Program-made: the position numbers and the translations under genes
Shown here: positions 43,540 through 54,084 of the stretch, piece by piece
How positions within the stretch are numbered: position 1 is the stretch's first letter
Layout: every line of letters begins with the position of its first letter
From: Endocarpon pusillum Z07020
Lineage: Eukaryota; Ascomycota; Eurotiomycetes; Verrucariales; Verrucariaceae
Assembly: GCF_000464535.1 (NCBI RefSeq)
Contig: NW_006913475.1
Coordinates: forward strand, 43,403 to 107,402
Length of the DNA: 64,000 bases
Direction: 5' to 3'
The notes under the pieces: model-generated
What the model was told of the DNA's origin: nothing
The model's database searches: none
What the model saw: only the letters and a program-made list of their open reading frames with translations

Positions 43540-46500
43540 ATGACCGCTCGACGTCCTTCTAGAATTTCAGGAGACATCCCAAATCATCCACAGCGAGATG
43601 AAGAGCCTCTCCAGAGGCTTTTTGCTATGGGCGATGACAGATGGGAGGACGGTGTCACTGGAAATCATCACGACTCCATGCATTCACAAACAATCCGCGT
43701 TGCACGAGACCTGCCGGACGAAACAGACATCCCGGTAGTACATCCTGCCCTTACAAATTATGGGCCAGATTCCGCAGCAGACTTCTTCAGGCAAGCTCGA
43801 GCATATCAACAACCTCCCACGCAAGGACCAGCCTCATCACATCTTGCTAAGCGCCGCTCACGCGGTCACAAATCCTGGCTGTCGGGACCTGGTAGGCTTT
43901 CAGAGGCGGCTTTGTCTACTACTGGGCAGTATGATACCTCCACTGAAGATGCAGATCTGCCAAATCCCTCTCAAGTTGAGAACAAGTTTCTGTCCGATTC
44001 CTTTGGTACGCCTTGGAGTACAAGAAAGCTCTGGCATCGCCCTAGAGAAGAGCTGGCTGGCAACAACGAAAACTCCGTGCCTTCACGAAGAAGGGCTCCC
44101 AAACGAGCTCGCCGGACAAGTATCCATAATGAAAGATACGGCGACGACAAACCTCAACCTCATGACAGTCCTCGCGGTGCTGCAGTCTTGCGAAGCATGC
44201 GTTTTAGGCAAGCTGAAATGCTCAACCAAGAGGATTACGATGAAGAGAGACCCAGTGATGGGGATGCTCTGGACATTTGGGCAGCGACAACAAACCCAGA
44301 GGCATACTCTCGTAGCAACGCGCTTGGTTCTGCCGATTTAACAAAGAGCTCAGTGCATAACTTTTTTCGAGTGACAAGAGAAGAGGATGTGCGTAAAAAT
44401 GACAATTTGCCTGGCGTCCCTCACCTTCCACCCAACAGCGGCGATGACACGCCTTCCGCTGACCATCAATGGAGTCTACATCAAACCTCTCGTGCTCAAC
44501 GAGCAAGGCCTGGCGTCGTTAGCAGACGATCTCGATTACCTTCTCCACCACATATGTCGCAGGCTTATCGTCGCCAGAGCTTGCGAGATCGTGCCATTCG
44601 CCCAGCACTTGAGCCAACCGATCACGAATACAGAGAATCTGATGGTAATGGAAATAGTAATGAAGATGACTTTGTTGATGGTCAAAGCTTTGCAGAGTTG
44701 AGTTCGAATATACCACGTTCGGATCAACGATATCTTGGGGAAAGTACTTCAAGCCATGACGACGCAGAACATCTAATGTCACCGAACTCGTTTGCCGAGC
44801 GAAAAAAATGGTGGAGGCGGCCAGCTTCTACAATGTCGGAGAGTGACCTTTTTGGCCCTCGTCAGTCCTTGTTCAGGCATGACCAAGTCAAAGGTGGGAG
44901 CCAAAGTTCAGACCTATTCCAGAGAAGCCGAGTGTTATCTACGGAGCGTAATCCAACACCAGACCTTGACGGAATAGAGGCAGTGATGGCAGGTAGCCCA
45001 GCCTTAAGAAGCTTATGCACTACTGATCATTGGCGCAGTCTGATAACACATTTGCCCTGGGCAACACTACGATTCTATCCGCTTCTAGTAAGATTCCCTG
45101 AAATTTCAAGGGCTTCTCTTGTGAGAAGCGTGTCCGTTAATACTTTGTGCTAGATTATGAGCCCACAGACTCGGCAAAATCACATCAGGAACCTTTTGTC
45201 TGCCGGCCAAGGGGTACAGGGTGTGGGTGGCCAGATATACCGACGGAGATTTATCTGGAGATTGCTAGATACCTGTCCAGAGAAGACGCGTTGAATCTTC
45301 GATTGGTCTGTCGTGATTTCAGCATTGCCATGATGGGAGCGGTGTTCGGTAGCGTGGTTGTGCCGTTTGGCAAAGCTATGTACGACATCAACGCGGCCAA
45401 CTGGGAGCGCAGCCCACGTTCTGGCTCAATGTTCGCGAAGTATGGCTTGGCAATCCGGAAGTTTGGCATATCGTTCGAAGTGGATACAGGTAAAAAGGCC
45501 ACTCAAGGATGATCAGCACTGATCAACTGACTGTACGCAGAAATGCTAGCCAGGGCTCAGACCAAGACGATCTCTGATGAGCAGTCGAGTTGGTGGGGAA
45601 AGTACTCGTGGCCGACTCCTGTATACCCACGGTTCAACCATCTGCATAAGCTTGAAAACCTTGCCGACAACATCTCGCTCCTCAAGTCCGCCATGGCACA
45701 TCTGGGTAAAACCCATGAGCTGGGTCTTAGTATCGACAGCGGCCATGGGTGGCTGCATGGTCCAGACATATCTGATATGGCGCTCTTCCATGTTCGATGT
45801 GGCAAGCGAACAAGAGTGTTTGGGAAAATCCTTTCTGCTGGGGATAAGCGCAAACAGGCGATTCGTCTCCAGCTCTTTGAATATGCTCAGACAAGAACCC
45901 TGCACGAGTGCATGCAGATTGTTCAGAGATACGATAGACTCTTTACGTCTGATGAGTTGACGTTCCTACGATCTGTGACCGTTCGAGATCTGCAAAGCTT
46001 CCAAAATATCGTGAGCCAACCTGACTTTGACGGTCAAGCTCATACAGGTGGCGCCATCCCAAGCACCAATGCTACGGCCAATGCTGCTCCACACGCGAAT
46101 GGTGGTCCGCCACCACCTGCAGGACCTCAGCCTCTGAACGGTGGTCTGAACGGTGGTCTGAATGCTGGAATGTTGAATCTCGGTGCTGCCTACCACCAAG
46201 TCCAGCAAACCATGTTCGGCCAGATTCACAACAACAATCCTCCCATGCATGCTAACCAAGCTCAGCACAATGCTCCTACTGTTCATCCGGCAGTCTTCCA
46301 CACTGGCTTGTTAGCAACTCTTCCTATGCAATATAACCCTGCGTTGACGAATACGCTTCCTCCATCACATTTCGGTCAGCGGCATGCCGCCCACGAACGT
46401 TCTCGAAATCGAAATCATGCTGGTGTTGCGACATCGTCAAGGCCAGCACCGAGAAGTCAACCTCAATTTCCCATCATCATGAACGGTTACAATCTTTCTG

Positions 46501-47831
46501 CTGAAATTGGTGGATGGTGCCCCCTCATCCAGAAGAAAGTCGCTCCTCCAAGATCATTCCCGCTTCAACCTGGTTCTCTCACCGAGGCACAAGCGCAATG
46601 GCTCATGGAAACCGTGTGGGCTCAACGCGCGTTTCTGTCGGCCTACATCACATCCATTCTGGCCAACAAGGATTGCTTTGCTCAAGTGCACTCGTTGCAC
46701 ATTGCCAGAATTTCCTCTGGTCTTCTGTCTTCTCTTGAACAAAAAGAACTGTGGCAAGGCTTGCCGGGTCTGACAACATTGTCCGTGCTGGTCAGTCCGG
46801 ACTGGCGGGCTGAGCATATTACTGGCGACCAGAACTTCAACTCGAGTATGCTGGTTTCGCCGGTTGACGCCAGCCTGCAGTTGTCGGCCTTCCTGAAAAC
46901 CCACATCGCACCATTGGAGAAGCTCTCTAACTTGACCATCGGATTCATTGGTGGCGGAGAGCATGCAACCGGCATCATGGCTCGTAATCAGCATGTTCTT
47001 CCGGCACCCATTTCTCTGGCTCCTCGATTGTGGCTCTCCAACCACGTCAGCGAGCCAGATTTCTCTACCATCCTCACCTTCAGCCACATCAAACACCTCA
47101 CAGTACAAAATGCTTGGCTCAGCCCTCTTATGCTTGAGGCCTTCATGATCAGATCACGCGACACCAGCCTTCGTACACTAACATTGAAGTCGCTGTCGCT
47201 AACCGCGACGCACAGTCAGCGGCTTGTGGCACCGCTTACCACTGCTACTGAATCACTTGAGCCAATTCATCCACCCTCCATGTGGCTACATGAATCTCTC
47301 CCTTCGACTCATTGCTGGCCGGCGATCATCGACCGTATCACACCAGGTGCCACGTTTCTCGAGCGAAAGTACGACGCCGGCATGTTTGGTGACCCTTATA
47401 CCAATCCTCGACCTTCCCCTAGCTTCCGTGGCTTCGTCTCCCGCTTGGTCTTTGAATCTTGTGGCTATGTGCGCGTCAGTGGCGTCTCGATTCAGGAACT
47501 GAATCAAAATGACCTTGTCTTGCCGAATACCGATCCCATGGACGCTGGTCTGAAGGCCAGAGCCGCGGCGCTGGCGGAGAAAGGGGTAATGCTGAGTGAT
47601 AAGAATCCGAATACCGGGGCGGATTGGCCTTTACTTGGGAAATTGACGCAGTGCATCCATCCGATTGAGAAGAGGGTGCTGGAACAGGCTTGGGGCATGA
47701 GATTTGGATGGGAAGACGATCTGGAACGATGGGCGGCAGTAGAGGATGGCTGTTTCGAGGGCGGAACGGGCAGATTCAGTGGAGTGATTATTGGTGAGGG
47801 TGGCAAGGGCATTGGCTTAGGTGCAGAGTGA
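43540..47831 (+). CDS. Large F-box protein
   Basis: Gene in three proposed exons, 43540-44992, 45154-45489 and 45541-47831, about 1,359 aa. The N-terminal about 480 residues are disordered and rich in Ser, Arg, Asp and Pro. Exon two carries an F-box: WPDIPTEIYLEIARYLSRED followed by ALNLRLVCRDFS. The 51-nt second intron (45490-45540, GTAAAA...CGCAG) is well supported. The last exon has ordered helical stretches, a low-complexity NGGLNGGLN repeat near 46130-46165 and no recognisable LRR. F-box proteins act as substrate adaptors of SCF ubiquitin ligases. The first join is uncertain: the strongest donor (GTAAGA, 45089) puts the F-box out of frame, while a donor at 44993 (GTAGCC) keeps frame. The F-box exon has no ATG of its own upstream, so it must be joined to something 5'. 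Two neighbouring genes or a one-base assembly error are alternatives. Confidence 0.7.
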
Positions 47832-48544
47832 ATGGGAAGCATCAAGGGGAACGACATGATGAATACATGCTGATGCATTGGAGCTTGTCGCTTGTTGCTT
47901 GTTGCTCTCCACCCCTGTGTAATGTGAACGGGGCAGATGGCATGTGAGTTTGCAGATGAGCTCTTGGGCTTGGACTGTTAGGGTATTGCTTTGTTGTCTG
48001 TCTAATGGCGACACAATTGACCCCGGAACAGCTCCACCATTAATAATGATGATACCTGCATCTTCACGCGCCAACAGTGTCCATCGATGAGTAAATGTCA
48101 CGAAAAATCTGAACAGCGAGGGCGCATCAGCGAAGTTCACATGCCACATTTTCTATATTGGTTGACCTGAGGTGCCGATGAAACCTCTATTGCTGCGAGT
48201 GTAGCTAGCATGCAGATATTGTTGTTACCCCGTTCTTGGGGGCTGGGGGGCCAATAATGGAGGTGAACATGTATGTATGTAGGGAGGTAGGAAGGGCAAG
48301 CAGAAAACCACAGTGTTAGTGACAGTGTCAGTATCAATATCAGTGTCAGCATCAATATCAGTGTCAGCGGCAGTGGCAGTGGCAGTTTCAGTGTCAGTAT
48401 CAGTATCAGTATTATTATTATTCAATCGACCACCTGTCACACGAGCACCGAGGACCGCGTGGATCATTGGCATCTCACCCCGTCTCTCTCCAGGCTTGTT
48501 CTATCCCGCGGGCCCTGGCTTGAGCATGTTAGAGCAGTTGAAGC
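47832..48544. other. Intergenic region with minisatellite
   Basis: About 710 bases; contains the hexamer-based repeat at 48311-48421. No gene seen. Confidence 0.6.
48311..48421 (+). repeat. GTCAGT/ATCAAT hexamer-based minisatellite
   Basis: Around 110 bases made of AGTGTC, AGTATC, AATATC and AGTGGC-like hexamers in tandem, ending in ATT trinucleotides. It creates artificial long frames on both strands. Confidence 0.85.
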
Positions 48545-50835
48545 ATGGCCGAGACGAACTCCGCCAGTCCGATGAAGCGGGTATCGCGCGCCTGTCTCCA
48601 TTGCCGGGGCAGGAAAAGCAGGTGTGATCTGTAAGTTCAAAAGCCGAGCACCCATCCCATCGGTTCTCCCATCGGTTCTCCCATCGGTTCTCCCATCGGT
48701 TCAGCCATCGTGCTCTGCCAGCCACGGCGCAGCACTGACCTGCTTACAGCGATGCCGGTGGCCATCCGCCCTGCACGCGATGCCGAAAAGAAGGGCGAGA
48801 ATGTGTGCTGGGGGGGTCGAACCGAGGGGGCAGTCGCATTCGCAAGAAGAACCGCAACGAGAACATGTCCACCCATGCAACCTCTCCCCAGAGCAATGCT
48901 CGAGAGCTCTCAGCATCGGCTACAGCCCAGTCGGCGCATCTTCCTCCTCGGCCTTCTCTCAACGCGCCTCAACAGTACCAAACGCCGCGGTCGGATAACA
49001 CGGGCAATGTCGAGGCAGACGATGAATCGGTGTCCATAGTGGACAGCGCCCTCTCCGCGACAATACCTCGAAATCCTTCAGATGCCTGGCAGCTCCTGAA
49101 AGATGTGGCTACTCGGGCTCCGGACGAAGCGCGGCCCGTGCTGGGAGACGCAATTTCCAGAGCGGATCAGAATGGTCTCTCCCCTAATATTGCCAACGGT
49201 ACAGGCTCCGTCAGCGGCGGCTTAGGCGGAATCGCCGCATACCGTCTCGTCCGAGAAGGATACCTATCCTCGGCGGTTGTGTCGAGCCTGGTCGCACGAT
49301 TTGCTGAGCACTACCATCCCTATCTGCCGCTCGTTCCCCGGAAGTACTTTGATCCTTCTGCTCTCGACTCGTTCGCCGCCATGAACAAGCACCTCCTGAC
49401 CGCTGTTCTTACCATTGCTTCCAAGGATCTGCTCGACGACTCCAATGTTCACCTTTGTTGCTCACGATATATGCACGACCTCATCTCCGGCATTGCCGCG
49501 GGGCATGACTGCGAAGTCGAGGCAGTGGAAGCGCTTTTGTTGTTGGCAGAGTGGGAGCCCCAAGGTCTTCGCGATCAGACCGAATCAGTGGGCAGAGGCG
49601 AGGAAGACCGTGCCGCATGGATGCATGTTGGCATAGCATTGCGGACCGGCTACTTTCTCGGGCTTGATCGGACCGCATTCAGGAGCGAAGCCGCTGAGGA
49701 AGCAAAGAACGACGGAAGAAAGCGACTGGCATGGGCCAGCTGCTACATCTCAGACAGGCTCATCTCCGTCCGCATCGGCAAAGCTTTCTGGTCGCGCGGG
49801 CCCGGTCCTATGACGGGCTTGTCGAGCCACGACTTCCCATCGCTTCAACGCATCAACCCGGGCGACGAAGACTATGCTCGCATCTTCCAGGCCACTCTTG
49901 ACCTCACCCAGCTGTATTCCAATGTCCACGATGTGCTCTATTCGGGGATGCGCACCAGCGGACAGATGATGCTTATGGGCGACTACGTCAAATATGTTGA
50001 CGAGTTCCGATCAGCTATTTCGCATTGGAATCGCATATGGGGTACCTTGATGTGCTCCACGCACATCAAGGTCACGCTGCAAATGTCGTATGACTACTTG
50101 AGGCTCTACACAAATGCTTTCGCCTTCCAGGCCGCTATCTCGCAGGCAATCTCCAACCGGCCCAAAGGGGATGAGAGGCCTTTGAGCGATCACCTCAAAG
50201 GCGTGTTCAGCAATATCGGATCCATGCCGGACGCACGCTTCATCTACGAGTCCCTGGCCGCGGCCAAGAGCTATCTTACAACGCTGAACTCCATGGTCGA
50301 TCCAGAAAAGCACCTTCGATACATGCCACTTCGCTTCTATCTTTACGCCATCTACTCAGCCGTCTTCCTCTACAAAGCCAGGTCATACGATGTCATGATC
50401 CATTCCGAGGAACAGTCCGTCCGCGAAATGATCATCCACACCATGGACGTTCTGAGACGGGCCAGTCTCAGGCCCCAAGACGCCGGATCTCGGTATGCAA
50501 GACTTCTTGAGCTGCTGTGGCATCGACCACGTTCCAGCACGGTCACCGAAACACCGGCGAATGAGCGCGCTGAATCACAGCATTCGGGGTCTCTGACGGT
50601 GGATACGGGAGGGTACATGCAGTTCAGCCCGGCGAATGATTTCTCCTGGCTTGACCTCGAGGCTGTGGGCGACTACGTGTCGGGTGACCAGCTCGGAGGG
50701 GCCACGATGTTCGCCCCGATGGCAGCGTGTCAGGCCCAGTCGACAATCGCTCCTATGGTGCAGAACGGCGCGCAATGGCAGCAGCCAAGCGTCTACAATT
50801 GGCAATTCGACCTCAATGGGAACCTACTGTTTTGA
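48545..50835 (+). CDS. Zn2Cys6 transcription factor with MHR domain
   Basis: Two exons, 48545-48630 and 48750-50835, joined across a 119-nt intron (GTAAGT donor, CACTGACC branch, TTACAG acceptor), 723 aa. The joined zinc cluster is C-x2-C-x6-C-x9-C-x2-C-x6-C: ACLHCRGRKSRCDL, then AGGHPPCTRCRKEGREC, followed by the basic stretch NRGGSRIRKKNR. The intron cuts the cluster after the third cysteine, so any annotation starting at the ATG-like codons near 48805 would lose DNA binding. The middle homology region runs from about residue 180 to 600 (FAEHYHPYLPLVP, VEALLLLAEWEP, RKRLAWASCYISDR). The C-terminus is Gln/Trp-bearing (QNGAQWQQPSVYNWQFD), resembling activation segments. By eye it is similar to Aro80-type regulators of amino-acid catabolism, but this is weak. 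A 12-bp minisatellite sits in the intron. Confidence 0.88.
48656..48703 (+). repeat. 12-bp minisatellite in Zn2Cys6 intron
   Basis: Four tandem copies of CCCATCGGTTCT, the last ending in A. All lie inside the 119-nt intron that splits the zinc cluster. Confidence 0.95.
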
Positions 50836-51391
50836 TGAGAACACAGTCAGACCTAACGCGGTTGCCCATCGGTAATCCTTTTCGGTGACAGGACAGGCTG
50901 CAGACGCCGAAGTTATCTTCTCCAGGACACGTGTTGGAGGATACGTTCAGATGCCGCTCGCCGCACTTCAAGCCTGGGTCTCGGTCTCCCCAAGCTCATG
51001 CTGGTTTCTGAAGATGGTGTTGGACAGAATTGGCGACGTCTTGAGTCCTCCGAGTGCCAAAGCTGCCATCTTCGAAGCCCCCCGTGTTTCTGGGCGTATG
51101 ATCTGCAGCGATACAGATCGACAAACGAGATCTGGGGGCAGGCTTGCTTCTGATCACCGGCGCCTCAGGCGGGTAAGCAGTCCGTCTTCTTTGACGAGAA
51201 TCCATCCGCCAATCGCCACCGTATCGGGGCCGGCCTGGCACAAGACCTCTACCCTCTACCCGCACGGCATGGCATGGCGTCCACCTCGCCTTCACCTACT
51301 CAACCCACATAGCCAAACTCGACGCCTTGGCAACCAGCCTCCACTCATCATCATCCTCCTCCTCTCCCACCTATCCCCCAAATAACCATAA

Positions 51392-51728
51392 NNNNNNNNN
51401 NNNNNNNNNNNNNNNNNNNNNNNNNNNNNNNNNNNNNNNNNNNNNNNNNNNNNNNNNNNNNNNNNNNNNNNNNNNNNNNNNNNNNNNNNNNNNNNNNNNN
51501 NNNNNNNNNNNNNNNNNNNNNNNNNNNNNNNNNNNNNNNNNNNNNNNNNNNNNNNNNNNNNNNNNNNNNNNNNNNNNNNNNNNNNNNNNNNNNNNNNNNN
51601 NNNNNNNNNNNNNNNNNNNNNNNNNNNNNNNNNNNNNNNNNNNNNNNNNNNNNNNNNNNNNNNNNNNNNNNNNNNNNNNNNNNNNNNNNNNNNNNNNNNN
51701 NNNNNNNNNNNNNNNNNNNNNNNNNNNN
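51392..51728. other. Assembly gap (337 N)
   Basis: Run of N directly followed by GGGCA tandem repeats, so the gap probably lies in or beside a longer minisatellite. Confidence 1.
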
Positions 51729-51759
51729 GCAGGGCAGGGCAGGGCAGGGCAGGGCAGGG
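51729..51759 (+). repeat. GGGCA pentanucleotide repeat
   Basis: About six tandem units of GGGCA bordering the assembly gap. Confidence 0.9.
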
Positions 51760-52247
51760 TGGCTCGGTCAATGATGGCGCGGGCCCGCGCATGATCGGGC
51801 GGACGGACAGGCATGAAATGATGATTCCGGATGAGGAGACGGTGGGGAGGTTGAGGCCAGCCCCGTCGAGGTGGCAGTCTGCCGGTGTGGTGACTGTGCT
51901 TTGTCGTACGGGACGGGATGGGATGGGGTATTTGACCGGCTGGCCGGAGGGTTGTGGGTTGAGGTGGGTTGAGGTGAGGTGAGGGGGTTTGGTAAATTTG
52001 GATTTAGGAGTTTGTGGTGGTGATTTGGAAATGGTATCTCGGCTTGGATCCCGGGAGGTGTGTGTAGGTGTGTGTATGTGTGTATAACAGAAACGGGGCC
52101 GGAAACAATGCAATGAACGTGCCTTTTATCCTCTATGGATACAGATGCTTTCGCTCCAACCCAACCTCCAAACTCTAAAACTCTAACTATGCTAAACCCA
52201 AACCCAAACTCGAACCGATGCCTTCTGGTAGGCTATGCTAAGGCCAA

Positions 52248-52279
52248 ACACACACACACACACACTCTCTCTCTCTCTG
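52248..52279 (+). repeat. CA/CT dinucleotide microsatellite
   Basis: About nine CA units followed by seven CT units, 3' of the cation transporter gene. Confidence 0.9.
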
Positions 52280-52310
52280 TCATACACACATAGATATACA
52301 TAGCGAGTCT

Positions 52311-53654
52311 CTATAATTCCTTCTTCAAAAAATGCTCCGGCTTATGCGTCGTCTCGTAATCGACATGCACGTAGGCCCTCTCGACGTCCGGCAGCGACTC
52401 GAGCTTCATCTGCAGCTCCTCGGCGATGTCGTGCGTCGCGCGCAGCGTCTCGTCGGGATCCATCACCACATCGACCTCGACCACGAGTCGGGGCCCGCTG
52501 TGCCACGCGCGCACCGTGTCGATGGCGATGACGTGCGGCGAGTGCGTCATGCTGATGTAGGTGATGAGCTGCTGGGTCTCGGTGTCGGCGGTGACGCCGA
52601 TGAGGAGCTGGAACTCCTTGTACGCGGTGCGGAGCCAGAGGATGGTGATGAGCAACGAGAGAATGATGGCGCCCATGGGGTCGATCCACCAGCGGAGCTG
52701 GGAGCCGCCGACGCTGGTGAGGATGCCGAGGCCGTTGATCAGGAGGTCGTTGCGGTGGTCTTCCCAGAGGATGCGGATCTGCGAGTATTGGTTGCGGAGC
52801 GCCCAGCAGTAGAGGAACAGGGTCAGTTTGGTGACGAAGGCGATGGACACGGCGATGATGGAGGGGAGGTGGAAGCTGTTGGTCTGGGCGGGCTTGCCGC
52901 CGACCAGATCGCGCAGGGAGAAGGCGATGAGGATGAAGGAGACGGCGGTCATGAGGAAGCAGAAGACGATGTTGCCGGCGGTTTCGATGCGCGCCTTGCC
53001 GGCGGGGAACTTGCGCGCGTCGACTTTCGACACCGCCTGGTTGCAGAGCAGGAGGGTCAGGTTGGACGCCGGGTCGAAGATGGCGTCGGCCATGGTGGTG
53101 AAGAGAGACAGCGAGCCGGAAGCCACGGCGCCGTAGACCTGAAGGATGGCGAGCACAACATTGGCGGCGAAGGACCCATAGACAGCAATCTGGTACCGGA
53201 GATGGTTGGCAGTGTTGACTTCTCGTGCCTGACGGACGTGCTCGTCGACGGGTGTCAGGAGCCTTTCGATGTTCTCGTTTTGAGCCTCATAGAAGCCCTG
53301 GAGCTTGTTGGGAGCTTGCTGACCAGTAAAGATAAGTGGGTTGAAGATATCTCGCTTGCGGCTCGTATTGGCCGAGATCAATTGGATCTCGGACGGTGTC
53401 TTGATCCTTAAAGATAAGCGGAAAGGATCGTTCTCGTGAGTATAGGGTGGAGACGGCTGTCGTTCGGTATCGGCGCTCGCCATGGTTCTTTGACGTGACA
53501 GCCCCTCTTCTCCCTCTACAGCAGAAGATGTCGCAGAGCCATGACGCAGGTGAGAGCGAGGGATCGGGGTATGTGTGCTCTCGCGCGCGGAATACTTGTG
53601 GAAAGGTGAAGGATGCATGGTTAATGTATGCTCGGGATTTGGTTGTGTGGCCAT
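52311..53654 (-). CDS. Cation diffusion facilitator, Mn-type
   Basis: Membrane metal/proton antiporter of the CDF family, 447 aa from ATG 53654; the frame extends upstream of this to 53927 but without a better start. The N-terminal about 150 residues are cytosolic and polar. About six membrane segments follow (for example NVVLAILQVYGAVASGSLSL and IIAVSIAFVTKLTLFLYCWA), then a C-terminal cytosolic domain with HSGPRLVVEVDVVMD, which forms the regulatory ferredoxin-like fold in CDF proteins. Two metal-site motifs are DAIFD (D190/D194, second membrane helix) and DHRND (D299/D303, fifth helix). The DxxxD pair is the hallmark of the manganese-transporting clade, while zinc transporters have HxxxD at one or both places. 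It probably moves Mn2+ into an organelle or out of the cytosol. Codon usage is very GC-rich at third positions compared with neighbours. A transposon sits about 320 bases upstream. Confidence 0.92.
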   Translation of the reverse strand: MATQPNPEHTLTMHPSPFHKYSARESTHTPIPRSHLRHGSATSSAVEGEEGLSRQRTMASADTERQPSPPYTHENDPFRLSLRIKTPSEIQLISANTSRKRDIFNPLIFTGQQAPNKLQGFYEAQNENIERLLTPVDEHVRQAREVNTANHLRYQIAVYGSFAANVVLAILQVYGAVASGSLSLFTTMADAIFDPASNLTLLLCNQAVSKVDARKFPAGKARIETAGNIVFCFLMTAVSFILIAFSLRDLVGGKPAQTNSFHLPSIIAVSIAFVTKLTLFLYCWALRNQYSQIRILWEDHRNDLLINGLGILTSVGGSQLRWWIDPMGAIILSLLITILWLRTAYKEFQLLIGVTADTETQQLITYISMTHSPHVIAIDTVRAWHSGPRLVVEVDVVMDPDETLRATHDIAEELQMKLESLPDVERAYVHVDYETTHKPEHFLKKEL

Positions 53655-53978
53655 GATTGGGGCAGCGGCGAAGGTGTGTTTGCTTGCTATGGCGACCCAG
53701 TTATCGTGAACATCTCTGCTAGATCCGGGTAACGAAGGACCTGGCTTGCACACAAGTAAAAGACAATCCTCAGTCCGATGGGTGGATGTTGAGCGGATCC
53801 AGAGCAGATTCCCAGAATTTCCAGATTCCCACGCTGCGGAGATCAATCCGGTCTTGTGTCTTTTGTTGAATCGTGAGATGCTAGCAACAATGGGGAAGCT
53901 CAAGATGACGCCATAGTAGTTGTACATCTTCCTTTGTCTTATCTCTTGGCATCAAATGCTTAAACCTGGCCTTAACTA

Positions 53979-54052
53979 CTAAGTCCCCCACCCGGCTAAT
54001 GAGACACCCCTGGTAATGAGACACCCCACTCAATCGGCATACCCACCACATT
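53979..54052 (+). repeat. Left terminal inverted repeat of Fot1/pogo element
   Basis: 74 bases; 72 match the reverse complement of 55721-55794. Confidence 0.95.
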
Positions 54053-54084
54053 CAACGCGCATTATCTCCACCAACTGGTCAGAT

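Larger units (their letters stand above)
50836..52310. other. Intergenic region with gap and simple repeats
   Basis: Between convergent genes. Contains the 337-base N gap (51392-51728), a GGGCA pentamer tract next to it (51729-51759), a GGGATGG-like G-rich stretch near 51905-51990 and a CA/CT dinucleotide tract (52248-52279). No gene is supported. Confidence 0.6.

Noticed and set aside
48225..48627. Frames of repeated Val-Ser-Val-Ser or Thr-Asp composition
   Set aside because: They are translations of the hexamer minisatellite.
52332..53411. 359-codon plus-strand frame antisense to the CDF transporter
   Set aside because: It is rich in Asp, Glu, Gly, Val and Arg as expected for the complement of a GC3-rich gene, and the minus-strand frame has clear CDF motifs.
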